A stretch of 33,745 bases of DNA from Rhodobiaceae bacterium (lineage in GTDB: Bacteria > Pseudomonadota > Alphaproteobacteria > Rhizobiales > Tepidamorphaceae): assembly GCA_007118805.1 (NCBI GenBank), contig SKQW01000275.1, positions 1 through 33,745 on the forward strand. Reading direction: 5' to 3'. This document shows positions 7,870 through 16,128 of this stretch, piece after piece. The notes beneath the pieces are model-generated. The model did no database searches, was not told the origin of the DNA, and saw nothing but the letters and a program-made list of their open reading frames with translations. The position numbers and the translations under genes are program-made. Positions within the stretch are counted from its first letter, which is position 1. Each line of letters begins with the position of its first letter.

Positions 7870-9972
7870 TCAGGCGGGCACCGTCTCAGTCTCCGGGCGC
7901 GCCGAGCCGTCGGCGACCTTGATGACCGGTTCCATCCGCTCCAGCTGCTCGCGCTCAAGATGGCACGCGATGGCGTGGCCGTCCGAGAATGTCTGGATTG
8001 GCGGCTTCTCGGTCTCGCAAAGGCCCTCGATAACGTAAGGACATCGGGTACAGAATGGGCAACCCTGCGGCGGATTGGTGGCCGAGGGCAGTTCACCCGA
8101 GATCAGCACTTTGCGCTTTTCAATATGCGTGTCGGCGATCGGTACCGCCGACAGCAGCGCCTCGGTATAGGGGTGATAGGGCGGCGCGAATATCTCTTCG
8201 GTCGTGCCCTGCTCCATGATCTGGCCGAGATACATGACCACGATCCGGTCTGCCAGATAGCGCACCACCGAAAGGTCGTGGCTGATAAACAGGAGCGTGG
8301 TGCGGTGATCGCGCTGAATGTCCATCAGCAGCTCCGTCACCGCCGCCTGCACCGAGACGTCGAGCGCGGACACTGGCTCATCGGCGATGACGAGCGCCGG
8401 ATTGCCGGCAAAAGCCCGGGCGATGCCGACACGCTGCTTCTGCCCGCCGGAAAGCTGGCGCGGCCGGCGCTTGGCGAAATCGCGCGGCAGCTTGACGATA
8501 TCGAGCAGCTTGTGGACGCGTTCCTCGATCTTCGCCTTGTCGGTCTCGACCCCGAATTTCTTGATGACGCGGGCAATCTGGCCGCCCACCGTATGGCTCG
8601 GATTGAGGGTATCGAACGGATTCTGGAACACCATCTGGAGCTTGCCAATGGTCGCGGCGTCGCGTTTCTGAACCGGGATATTGCCGAGATCCAGATTGCC
8701 CAGAAAGACGCCGCCCGCCGTCGTCTCTTCCAGGCCCATTAGGACTTTTGCAAAAGTCGACTTGCCGCAGCCCGACTCGCCGACGATGGCGACCGTCTCC
8801 GCCTCCCGCGCGACGAAGTTGAGATCCTCGTTGGCTTTGACCGTCTTAGTCTCGCCGCCGGCGATGAACAGTGCGCTCTCCTCGATCTCGTAGTGCTTCT
8901 TCATGTCCTCGACACGAAGCACCACGTCGCCAGCCTCGACCGGCGGGCGTTCATCCGCCTTGGGCTTGGCCGCCTCCCAGTCGATCTCCTCGAACCGCAC
9001 GCAGCGCACGAAATGGTCCGAGCCCACGCCCGTCTCGCGCATGCGGATGGCGCCCTCATCGCATCGTCCCGCCTCGTAGAAATCGCAGCGCGGCCAGAAA
9101 TAGCACCCGTTTGGCCGCTCATGCGGCAGCGGGAGCTGGCCTCGAATCGCCACTAGGGGGTGCTCGTTCTTGTCGGCGCCCGGCAGCGGAATTGAGGAAA
9201 ACAATCCCCGTGTATAGGGATGGCGCATATTGTTGAAGACCGTCTCGATATCGCCCACCTCGACGGCTTCCCCCGAATACATGACCGTGATGCGGTGGCA
9301 TGTCTCGAGGATCAGCCCCAGATTGTGCGAGATGTAGATCATCGAGGTGCCGAAGTTCCGCGAAATCTCGTTGATCAGCTCCACGATGCCAGCCTCGACA
9401 GTGACGTCGAGCGCGGTCGTCGGCTCGTCGAGCAGCAGAAGCTTCGGGTTGGACAGTAGCGCCATGGCGATGACCACACGCTGCTGCTGGCCGCCCGAGA
9501 TCTGATGGGGATAGGCATCGAGGATGCGCTTGGGATCGGGCAGTCGCACCGAGTCCAGCATCTCCAGCGCGCGCTGGCGCGCGGCATCCGGGCTCGCCCC
9601 TTCGTGATAGACCGGAACCTCAGCGAGCTGATCGCCGATCTTCATGGACGGGTTCAGCGAGGCCATCGGCTCCTGATAGACCATGGCGATGGCCGAGCCG
9701 CGGATCTGCCGGAGCTCGTCCTCGCTCATGGTTCGCATGTCGCGACCCTCGAACAGAAGCTCCCCGCCGACGATCCGGCCGTTCTGGCCGAGATACTGCA
9801 TGATCGCCAGGGCCACCGTGGACTTGCCGCAGCCGGACTCGCCGACGATCCCGTGCGCCTCCCCCGGCATCAGCTTCAGATTAAAATCGACCACGGCGGG
9901 GATCTCGCCAGCCCGCGTGAAATACGAGATCGACAGGTCGCGGCATTCGAGGACGGGCGTTGCTTCGCTCAT
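7870..9972 (-). CDS. Fused double ATPase of a peptide/nickel-type (Dpp/Opp) ABC importer
   Basis: A 700-residue protein made of two complete ABC ATPase halves, equivalent to DppD and DppF joined. Half one has Walker A GESGCGKST at 44-52, signature ISGGQQQ at 158-164 and Walker B LLLLDEP at 178-184. Half two has GESGCGKST at 398-406, LSGGQKQ near 508 and LVIADEP at 527-533. After each half lies the Oligo_HPY tail with clustered cysteines (290, 296, 304, 324; and 638, 641, 644, 652, 670), a pattern that in related DppD proteins can bind an iron-sulfur cluster. It works at the cytoplasmic face of the inner membrane. It is the last gene of a four-gene operon; the preceding permease ends 14 bp upstream. 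The solute may be other than a peptide, given the neighbouring methyltransferase genes. Confidence 0.95.
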   Translation of the reverse strand: MSEATPVLECRDLSISYFTRAGEIPAVVDFNLKLMPGEAHGIVGESGCGKSTVALAIMQYLGQNGRIVGGELLFEGRDMRTMSEDELRQIRGSAIAMVYQEPMASLNPSMKIGDQLAEVPVYHEGASPDAARQRALEMLDSVRLPDPKRILDAYPHQISGGQQQRVVIAMALLSNPKLLLLDEPTTALDVTVEAGIVELINEISRNFGTSMIYISHNLGLILETCHRITVMYSGEAVEVGDIETVFNNMRHPYTRGLFSSIPLPGADKNEHPLVAIRGQLPLPHERPNGCYFWPRCDFYEAGRCDEGAIRMRETGVGSDHFVRCVRFEEIDWEAAKPKADERPPVEAGDVVLRVEDMKKHYEIEESALFIAGGETKTVKANEDLNFVAREAETVAIVGESGCGKSTFAKVLMGLEETTAGGVFLGNLDLGNIPVQKRDAATIGKLQMVFQNPFDTLNPSHTVGGQIARVIKKFGVETDKAKIEERVHKLLDIVKLPRDFAKRRPRQLSGGQKQRVGIARAFAGNPALVIADEPVSALDVSVQAAVTELLMDIQRDHRTTLLFISHDLSVVRYLADRIVVMYLGQIMEQGTTEEIFAPPYHPYTEALLSAVPIADTHIEKRKVLISGELPSATNPPQGCPFCTRCPYVIEGLCETEKPPIQTFSDGHAIACHLEREQLERMEPVIKVADGSARPETETVPA

Positions 9973-9986
9973 GGGTCAGCGTCCTT

Positions 9987-11015
9987 TCAGTCCCTCAGGC
10001 TCATCTCGCGCAGCCCGTCCGCCATCAGATTGAAGCCGAGGATCAGGCTCGACACCGAAAGCGCCGGAACGATGAGCATGTACGAGAACTGCCACAACAG
10101 GGCGCTCGCCGAGGCCTCGCGGATCATCAGCCCCCAGTCGGGGTCGGGCGGCTGAAGGCCGAGCCCCAGGAAGGTCAGGGTCGTGATGGCGACGGTGGTG
10201 TAGCCGAGCCGAAGGCAGGCATCGACGATCAGGGGGCCCCGCACATTCGGCAGAAGCTCTATGAGCATGATGTAGGTCGGATGCTCGCCGCGCGTTTGCG
10301 CCGCGTAGATGTAGTCGCGCGTCTTGATGTCCAGAGTCAGCCCGCGCACGATCCTCATGATCGCCGGCGCCGAGGCGAAGGTCACCGCAATGACGATGTT
10401 GACGCCGCTCTGGCCAAGATAGTTCAGGACCAGGATGAACAGGACCATCACCGGGAAGGAGAGCAGGACATTGGCGAAGAACGAGATGATCTCGTCCCAC
10501 CAGCCACTCAGATATCCGGCCACCAAGCCGAACGCAGTGCCGACGACATAGGCGCATAGCGTCGCCGTGACACCCCATACGATGACTCGCTGGCAGCCCC
10601 AGATGGCGCGCGCCAGAACGTCCCTGCCCCGCATGTCGGTGCCCAGCCAGAAAGTCTGCCCGTCCACCGTCGAGCCCGGCATCTGGAACGGCGCGATCGG
10701 TCGGTTCGGATCGATGAGCGGCAGATACGGCGCCGTGACGGCCATCAAGAGCCAGAAGAAGACCAGCGTCAGCCCGATCACCGCGATGGGCGATTCCGAC
10801 CACGCCCGGAAGGCGATGATGTAGAGCAGGAGGACGGCGGGGATCGCCGGCAGCAGGACCAGGTCCTGGGCCGCGCCCAGATGGCGGCCGAAGAAGACAT
10901 AGCTCGATAGGGGCACCCACATGAGCAGAACGAGGGCAATCAGCGTGCGCGGCGTGCGCAGCCGATCAAGGATGCTCAGGGCCGATGCCGGGGTCGGGGC
11001 GGTGGCAACGCTCAT
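9987..11015 (-). CDS. ABC transporter permease, DppC family, with extra N-terminal helices
   Basis: A 342-residue inner-membrane permease. The core from about residue 75 onward is the DppC type: GTDMRGRDVLARAIWG before the transmembrane domain, then helices and the cytoplasmic coupling loop around AAQTRGEHPTYIMLIELLPN, ending with FNLMADGLREMSLRD. Two hydrophobic segments precede the core (about 28-48 and 55-72), so it has roughly two more membrane helices than a standard DppC. The start is the ATG at 11013-11015, with GGGAGG five bases upstream; a TTG further upstream is discounted. It follows the DppB-like gene with the stop 11 bp upstream of this start. It would pair with that subunit to form the membrane channel of the importer. 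Confidence 0.93.
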   Translation of the reverse strand: MSVATAPTPASALSILDRLRTPRTLIALVLLMWVPLSSYVFFGRHLGAAQDLVLLPAIPAVLLLYIIAFRAWSESPIAVIGLTLVFFWLLMAVTAPYLPLIDPNRPIAPFQMPGSTVDGQTFWLGTDMRGRDVLARAIWGCQRVIVWGVTATLCAYVVGTAFGLVAGYLSGWWDEIISFFANVLLSFPVMVLFILVLNYLGQSGVNIVIAVTFASAPAIMRIVRGLTLDIKTRDYIYAAQTRGEHPTYIMLIELLPNVRGPLIVDACLRLGYTTVAITTLTFLGLGLQPPDPDWGLMIREASASALLWQFSYMLIVPALSVSSLILGFNLMADGLREMSLRD

Positions 11016-11026
11016 CTTACCCTCCC

Positions 11027-11977
11027 TCAAGCGAACCGGATTCGCGGATTCAGGAAGGTGTAGCCCACATCGGATATGATCTGGGACGTCACCGCCACGA
11101 ACACCGCCGCCAATGTTGCGGCTTGGACCACATAGATGTCGCCGTAGAGCGCGGCATCGAGCAGCAGCTTGCCGAAGCCGTCATACTGGAAGAACACCTC
11201 GACGACGACGACTCCTGACAAGAGCCAGTTGAGCTGAAGCACGATCACCGTGAACGGCGCGATCAGCGCGTTGCGCAGGGCATGGCGCAGGATAACCCGG
11301 TGATACGGGATGCCCTTGAGGATCGCGGTCCGGATATATTGCGAGGTCATGACCTCGGCCATCGAGGCCCGCGTCATGCGGGTGACATAGCCGAACGAAT
11401 AGAGCACCAGGGTAAGCACGGGCAGCACCAGTTCGGCCGGGTTGAAGCCGCCGGTCATGGCCGACTTGACGGGCAGCCAGCCCAGGCCGAGCGCGAATAT
11501 GACGGTCAGGAAGATGGCCGTGGCGATCTCCGGGATGGAGGTGAACAGGACCGCCACGAACGACACCGACCGGTCCTGAACCGAGCCCTCCTTCATGCCC
11601 GCGATCACGCCGGTGACCAGCGCGATCGGGATCATCAGGGCGAACACCCAGAAGGCCAGGATTCCGGTATTGATCAGCCGCGACGCCAAAAGGGGCCCGA
11701 CGTCCCGGTTCTTCTCAAAGGAAAACCCGAAATCGCCCTGAAAGATGTCCCCCACCCACTGGACGTAGCGCTGATAGAAGGGAACATCGAGGCCCCGGTT
11801 GGCGAGCCAGGCCTGATAGGCGTCGTCGGTCAGCGTGGCGACGCCGAAGCCGCCAAGCTCGTTGACGGCGATCTGCCGCTTGAACTGGTCGCTGTCGAAG
11901 ACAAGGAACAGCACGAACGAGACCACCGCCATGATCAGCGCCATCTGCGCAAGGCGGCGGAGGATCAGCCTGGACAT
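11027..11977 (-). CDS. ABC transporter permease, DppB family
   Basis: A 316-residue inner-membrane permease of the peptide/nickel importer class. The N-terminal helix MSRLILRRLAQMALIMAVVS is typical of DppB. A periplasmic segment of about 75 residues follows, with YQRYVQWVGDIFQGDFGFSF, the usual DppB landmark. Five more helices come after it. The cytoplasmic coupling loop reads RTAILKGIPYHRVILRHALRNALI, matching the EAA-like motif, and the ending GDIYVVQAATLAAVFVAVTS...YTFLNPRIRF is characteristic. It lies between the binding-protein gene and the DppC-like gene. A GC-rich stem-loop separates it from the binding-protein gene upstream, which may lower its expression relative to the binding protein. 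Confidence 0.95.
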   Translation of the reverse strand: MSRLILRRLAQMALIMAVVSFVLFLVFDSDQFKRQIAVNELGGFGVATLTDDAYQAWLANRGLDVPFYQRYVQWVGDIFQGDFGFSFEKNRDVGPLLASRLINTGILAFWVFALMIPIALVTGVIAGMKEGSVQDRSVSFVAVLFTSIPEIATAIFLTVIFALGLGWLPVKSAMTGGFNPAELVLPVLTLVLYSFGYVTRMTRASMAEVMTSQYIRTAILKGIPYHRVILRHALRNALIAPFTVIVLQLNWLLSGVVVVEVFFQYDGFGKLLLDAALYGDIYVVQAATLAAVFVAVTSQIISDVGYTFLNPRIRFA

Positions 11978-12064
11978 GGGCGCTGTCCCCTCTGCTTCCC
12001 TCAGGAATGCGCTTGCCGCGCGGCGGATTCTGCTGTCCGCCCTGGGCCACAGCTCGCAACCATC

Positions 12065-12084
12065 GCCCCGGCCGAAGCCGGGGC
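12065..12084 (-). promoter_or_regulatory. Intercistronic stem-loop downstream of the binding-protein gene
   Basis: A perfect 8-bp GCCCCGGC/GCCGGGGC stem encloses a TTCG loop when read on the minus strand. It lies 14 bp after the binding-protein stop codon. No T-run follows, so it is not a classic terminator. Stem-loops at this place commonly protect the upstream message from 3' exonucleases, giving more binding protein than permease; here that is an inference. Confidence 0.6.
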
Positions 12085-12098
12085 ATGGTCATGGCCGA

Positions 12099-13793
12099 TC
12101 AGGATTCGACCCACACCTTGTTGTACTGGTGGTATTGCGTCGGATGGGCTCGCAGGCCGTGCACACGGCCCGTCGCGATCGTGAAGACCGGCCGCCAGAT
12201 GGGCTGCGTGATCACCGCGTCCTCCTGAAGGATGCGCTGGACCCGTTCCATCTTGGCCCGGCGCTCCTCGACATCGAGCGTGGCCTCGGCCTCGCTCAAG
12301 GCCTCGTCGAACTCGGGATTGTCGTAGGCGGCCTCGTTCCATGCCCCGCCGGCCCGATAGGCCAGTGACAGGGCCATGGTGCCGAGCGGGCGGTGGGTCC
12401 AGGCCGTCGCGCCGAACGGCGTGGTGTCCCAGACCTCCCAGAACCGCGAGGCCGGAAGGACGTTGATGTTGAGCAGGATGCCGGCATCGGCCACCTGATC
12501 GCGGATGACCTCGCAGACCGATTGCTGCCATGGCCCGTCGGTGTTTCCGACATCGACGGTGAGCTCGATACCGTCGGGATATCCGGCCTCTTCCAGAAGT
12601 GCCTGCGCGGCCTCGACATCGCGCTCGGGCAGGCCGAGATCGTAATATTCCGGATGAACCGGCGAGACGTGATGATGCTCGCCGATATCGCCGCCGCCCT
12701 GGAAGATCAGCGGCGGGAAGGCGGTGACGTCAATCGCCTTGTTGAGCGCCTGGCGCAGCGCCTTGTTGTCGCCGGGCGACTCGGTCTGGCGCAGCCGCAC
12801 CACTAGGGTTTGCCCGGTGCGCGCCTCGAGCACGTCGCCCTCCAGGGCGTTAGCCAGCGCCAGCTGCTCGACTCCGAACTCGTAGATCGTGTCGACGTCG
12901 CCGCCGGCAAACGCCGGAAGCTGGTTCTCGGCGTCGTAGTCGAAGTAGTGGATCTCGTCGAGATAGACGTCGCCGCCCCAGTACTCGAACGGCTCGCCAT
13001 TATCCAATTCGGTCTTGCGCCGCAGGATGCAGCGGCTGCCGACCTCGAGGTCGACCAGTTCGAATGGTCCGGTCCCGTTCGGATTGTCGGACAGCGGGGC
13101 CACGAAATCGCGATGCACGATGGCCGTGGGATAGTTGTAGAGATCCTCGGGCACCGACAGGACCGGCCGTTGCAGGTTGAGACGGACCGTATGGTCGTCG
13201 ACGCGTTCGACGGAGCCGTCGATCATCTCGCGGCGCCCATCGCGTTCTTCCAGCATGGCGGCGAATGTCGACAGACCGGCATTGGGCGAGCCCAGCTCGG
13301 GATCCATCCAGCGCTCGAAGTTGAAGATCACGTCGTCGGCGTTGAACTCGTCGCCATTGTGCCATCTCACGCCGCGGCGCAGGTGGAACGTCCACGTCAT
13401 CAGATCGTCGGACGCCTCCCAGCTTTCCGCCAGCATCGGCCGGGTCACGTTGTCGGAATCGGTCAGGGCCAAGTATTCGAGGATGTGCCGGCTCTGGTTC
13501 GACATCTGCGTCCAGGAGAAGGTCGCCGGGTCGTCCATGCGCTGAACCTGCATGGCCACCCGCAGCGTGCCGCCGCGCTGGGCGTCAGGGTCGTCCTCGG
13601 GGAAGGGAAGCTCGCCATTCATTGCAAAGGCCGGCCGCGGGATGCCGGCCATCGCATAGGCCGAACCCGCCGCCACACCGAGCAACGCGGCAACGCGCAC
13701 GAATTCGCGGCGGCTCATCCGCCCGCGTTCCATCAGGTCCCGCGCTTCCCTCACCTTGGGATGCACTCGGCGCGGCTTACGTAGTTTGAACAT
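12099..13793 (-). CDS. Tat-exported extracellular solute-binding protein, family 5 (peptide/nickel type)
   Basis: A 564-residue periplasmic binding protein of the DppA/OppA class. The N-terminus has a twin-arginine motif, SRREFV at 27-32, followed by a hydrophobic stretch AALLGVAAGSAYAMAG and a possible cleavage after AFA near residue 57, so it is likely exported folded through Tat. Family-5 features include AESWEASDDLMTWTFHLRRG, VRWHNGDEFNADDVIFNFER, and NKAIDVTAF later on. The long region before the Tat motif (25 residues, basic) is unusual but common for this subgroup. The ATG at 13791-13793 has GGGAGGAG eight bases upstream. It is the first gene of the importer operon and is divergent from the MttB-family gene, so its ligand may be a methylated amine or betaine rather than a peptide. 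Confidence 0.94.
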   Translation of the reverse strand: MFKLRKPRRVHPKVREARDLMERGRMSRREFVRVAALLGVAAGSAYAMAGIPRPAFAMNGELPFPEDDPDAQRGGTLRVAMQVQRMDDPATFSWTQMSNQSRHILEYLALTDSDNVTRPMLAESWEASDDLMTWTFHLRRGVRWHNGDEFNADDVIFNFERWMDPELGSPNAGLSTFAAMLEERDGRREMIDGSVERVDDHTVRLNLQRPVLSVPEDLYNYPTAIVHRDFVAPLSDNPNGTGPFELVDLEVGSRCILRRKTELDNGEPFEYWGGDVYLDEIHYFDYDAENQLPAFAGGDVDTIYEFGVEQLALANALEGDVLEARTGQTLVVRLRQTESPGDNKALRQALNKAIDVTAFPPLIFQGGGDIGEHHHVSPVHPEYYDLGLPERDVEAAQALLEEAGYPDGIELTVDVGNTDGPWQQSVCEVIRDQVADAGILLNINVLPASRFWEVWDTTPFGATAWTHRPLGTMALSLAYRAGGAWNEAAYDNPEFDEALSEAEATLDVEERRAKMERVQRILQEDAVITQPIWRPVFTIATGRVHGLRAHPTQYHQYNKVWVES

Positions 13794-14125
13794 GAATCTG
13801 GCTCCTCCCAATCAGACACCCCGATCACCCGTCTTGGCGCGGGGTCCAATTCGATACCGCCACCGGCGCCGGCGACGCCCCCGATTTGCCGGCTGCCGTG
13901 ACGAATAGCACTACCCGGCTCCAGCCTAACACCGAGCAAGCTACAATCGGCAATCCAACATGACAAGAAATGCTTCATTTGCGACCGGTCCCGCCGGTTC
14001 CGCGACCTTCGATACCCCGACGGGCGAATGGGCTTCACGAAAGAGCCATTTCACGGCAGCGTGGCGGCTGCCGCTCAATGGCTTCACCCGCGTTGGGCTG
14101 CACGTCACTCTCGGGAGGCAAGGCG
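13794..14125. promoter_or_regulatory. Divergent intergenic region between transporter and methyltransferase operons
   Basis: This 332-bp stretch must hold the promoters of both operons. On the minus strand TTGTCA (13961-13966) and TAGCTT (13938-13943) are spaced 17 bp apart and could drive the transporter genes. I find no equally good pair for the plus-strand operon and no recognisable riboswitch. The frame of the methyltransferase is open through much of it, but there is no sign of coding there. Confidence 0.4.
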
Positions 14126-15691
14126 ATGGTCAGGGATCGCGGCACCGCTGCCGCGGAAGGCGCTCAAGGCCGGACCGCCCGCGCCGGCCGGCGCGGGCGG
14201 GCGCGCCATGTCGAGCAGCGGCCATTTCGCCAGCCTCGGCTCGGCTATCCGGCGCTCAAGGCAGTCAGCGATGACGCGCTCGAAGCGATCCATGAAGCCT
14301 CGCTGACGATCCTCGAAGAGATCGGGATCGATTTTCTCAATCCGGCGGCCAAGACCATACTGAAGGACGCCGGCGCCGATGTGGACGCGGCTTCCGATCG
14401 GGTGCGGCTCGATCGCGCGCTGGTGCTTGAGGCGATCGGCACCTGCCCGTCCGAGTTCACGCTGCACGCCCGCAACTCCGACCATGATATCCGGTTCGGG
14501 GGCGACTGGATCGCCTTTGCCCAGATGGCGAGCGCGCCCAATTGCGCCGACAGCGAGCGGGGGCGCCGGCCGGGCAGCCAGGCCGATTTCCGCGAGCTGA
14601 TCAAGCTGGGGCAATGCTTCAACGTCATCCACCTTACCGGCGGCTATCCGGTCGAGCCGGTCGACGTGCACAGCTCGATCCGCCATCTGGAATGCCTGCG
14701 CGATTTCGCGACACTGACCAACAAGGTGTTTCACTGCTACTCGCTGGGGCGCGAGCGCAACCTCGATGCAATGGAGATCGCCCGGATCGCCCGCGGCATC
14801 TCGGCCGAGCAGTTCGAGCGCGAGCCCTCCATTCTGTCGATCATCAATTCCAGCTCGCCCCTGCGTCTCGACAATCCCATGCTGCAGGGCATTATCGAGA
14901 TGTCGAGCCGCAACCAGGTCATCGTCGTCACCCCTTTCACCCTGGCCGGCGCCATGGCCCCGGTGACCCTGCCCGGCGCCCTCGCCCAGCAGAACGCTGA
15001 AGCCCTGGCCGGGCTCGCCTTCGCGCAGCTCGTGCGACCGGGCGCGCCGGTCGTCTATGGCGGGTTCACCTCCAATGTCGACATGAAGTCTGGGGCCCCG
15101 GCCTTCGGCACGCCCGAATACATGAAGGCGGCGATCATCGGCGGCCAGCTCGCCCGGCGCTATGGCCTGCCCTATCGCACCTCCAACGCCTGCGCCGCCA
15201 ATGCGGTGGATGCACAGGCCGGCTATGAGTCCGTGTTCTCGCTGTGGGGGGCGATCATGGGGGGCGGTAACTTCATCAAGCACGCGGCCGGCTGGATGGA
15301 GGGCGGCCTGTGCTTCTCCTATGAGAAGTTCATGGTCGATGTCGATCTGTTGCAGATGGTGACAGCGTTCCTCGATCAGGTCACGGTTGACGAGTCGACC
15401 CTGGCGCTCGACGCGGTGCGCGAAGTCGGGCCGGGCGGCCATTTCTTCGGCGCAGAGCACACGCAGGCGCGCTACCGCGATGCCTTCTACGCCCCCCTGA
15501 TCTCCGATTGGCGCAACTTCGAGACCTGGCAGGAGGCCGGCTCGCCTTCCGCGGCGGACAAGGCTGGCACCCTCTGGAAGGAGGCACTGGCAAATTACGA
15601 GCAACCGCCCCTCGATCCGGCGATCGCCGAGGAGCTCGACGCCTTCGTGGAGCGGCGCAAGGCCGAAGGCGGCGCGCCGACGGACTTCTGA
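14126..15691 (+). CDS. MttB-superfamily (trimethylamine/betaine) methyltransferase, non-pyrrolysine
   Basis: A 521-residue protein of the trimethylamine methyltransferase family. Landmarks are the N-terminal helix DDALEAIHEASLTILEEIGI near 48-67, the central barrel strands with LTGGYPVEP, TPFTLAGAMAPVTL and VVYGGFTSNVDMKSGAPAFG, and a late segment MGGGNFIKHAAGWMEGGL. There is no in-frame TAG, so it lacks pyrrolysine. Such members act on quaternary amines, for example glycine betaine, carnitine or proline betaine, moving a methyl group to a corrinoid protein. No corrinoid protein gene is present in this window. The ATG at 14126 has GGGAGG seven bases upstream. It leads an operon with a RidA-family gene and a dimethylglycine dehydrogenase-like gene, which supports a role in demethylating a betaine-type compound. 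Family sure; substrate and partner inferred. Confidence 0.9.
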   Translation: MVRDRGTAAAEGAQGRTARAGRRGRARHVEQRPFRQPRLGYPALKAVSDDALEAIHEASLTILEEIGIDFLNPAAKTILKDAGADVDAASDRVRLDRALVLEAIGTCPSEFTLHARNSDHDIRFGGDWIAFAQMASAPNCADSERGRRPGSQADFRELIKLGQCFNVIHLTGGYPVEPVDVHSSIRHLECLRDFATLTNKVFHCYSLGRERNLDAMEIARIARGISAEQFEREPSILSIINSSSPLRLDNPMLQGIIEMSSRNQVIVVTPFTLAGAMAPVTLPGALAQQNAEALAGLAFAQLVRPGAPVVYGGFTSNVDMKSGAPAFGTPEYMKAAIIGGQLARRYGLPYRTSNACAANAVDAQAGYESVFSLWGAIMGGGNFIKHAAGWMEGGLCFSYEKFMVDVDLLQMVTAFLDQVTVDESTLALDAVREVGPGGHFFGAEHTQARYRDAFYAPLISDWRNFETWQEAGSPSAADKAGTLWKEALANYEQPPLDPAIAEELDAFVERRKAEGGAPTDF

Positions 15692-15725
15692 CGGGCGCTC
15701 GATCATCAGGAGGGGCAGCGCATCC

Positions 15726-16109
15726 ATGCACAGAGTCGAAATCAATTCCCCGCACGCGCCCCAGCCGGCCGGCGGCTACGCTCAGGCGATACTTGTCGAT
15801 CAGCCCATCCGATGGCTCTACATCAGCGGCCAGATCCCCGAGGACACGGACGGCAATGTGCCGGACAACTTCGATGAGCAGTGCCGGCTCGTCTGGCGCA
15901 ACATATCCGCCCAGCTCGACGCCGCCGGCATGAGTCTCGACAACCTCGTGAAGGTCACGACCTTTTTGTCCCATCCCACGTTCCGCACCGCCAATACCCG
16001 GATTCGCAACGACGTGCTGGGTGAGCGCCGGCCAGCCCTGACGATCATCCTCTGCGACATCTACGCCGCCAAATGGCTGCTTGAAATCGAGGCCGTCGCG
16101 GCCGCCTGA
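15726..16109 (+). CDS. RidA family protein (enamine/imine deaminase type)
   Basis: A 127-residue protein of the RidA/YjgF/YER057c/UK114 family. The conserved segments are ILVDQPIRWLYISGQIPEDT near the N-terminus, DEQCRLVWRNISAQLDAAGM in the middle helix, LDNLVKVTTFLSH, and the C-terminal strand with LLEIEAVAA. Members form trimers in the cytoplasm and hydrolyse reactive enamines or imines; some subfamilies have other roles. AGGAGG lies about ten bases before the ATG. It sits 34 bp after the methyltransferase gene and 19 bp before the flavoprotein gene. A flavin oxidation of an N-methyl amine gives an iminium product, so an imine-handling partner makes sense here. The family is clear, and the precise chemistry is inferred from context. 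I could not assign the catalytic Arg with confidence. Confidence 0.92.
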   Translation: MHRVEINSPHAPQPAGGYAQAILVDQPIRWLYISGQIPEDTDGNVPDNFDEQCRLVWRNISAQLDAAGMSLDNLVKVTTFLSHPTFRTANTRIRNDVLGERRPALTIILCDIYAAKWLLEIEAVAAA

Positions 16110-16128
16110 CAAAGAGGAGACGAACCCG

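Noticed and set aside
7609-8742. 377-codon plus-strand open frame
   Set aside because: Mostly antisense to the second half of the fused ABC ATPase; its first part lies in the gap but has no ribosome site or family.
12065-12084. Intrinsic terminator after the binding-protein gene
   Set aside because: The stem is strong, but no T-run follows on the minus strand and the downstream permeases belong to the same system.
14126-15691. Pyrrolysine in the MttB-family protein
   Set aside because: No in-frame TAG interrupts the gene; it is the sense-codon type.
14105-15745. 546-codon minus-strand open frame opposite the methyltransferase
   Set aside because: The plus-strand gene is a clear MttB-family member; the antisense frame has no family features.
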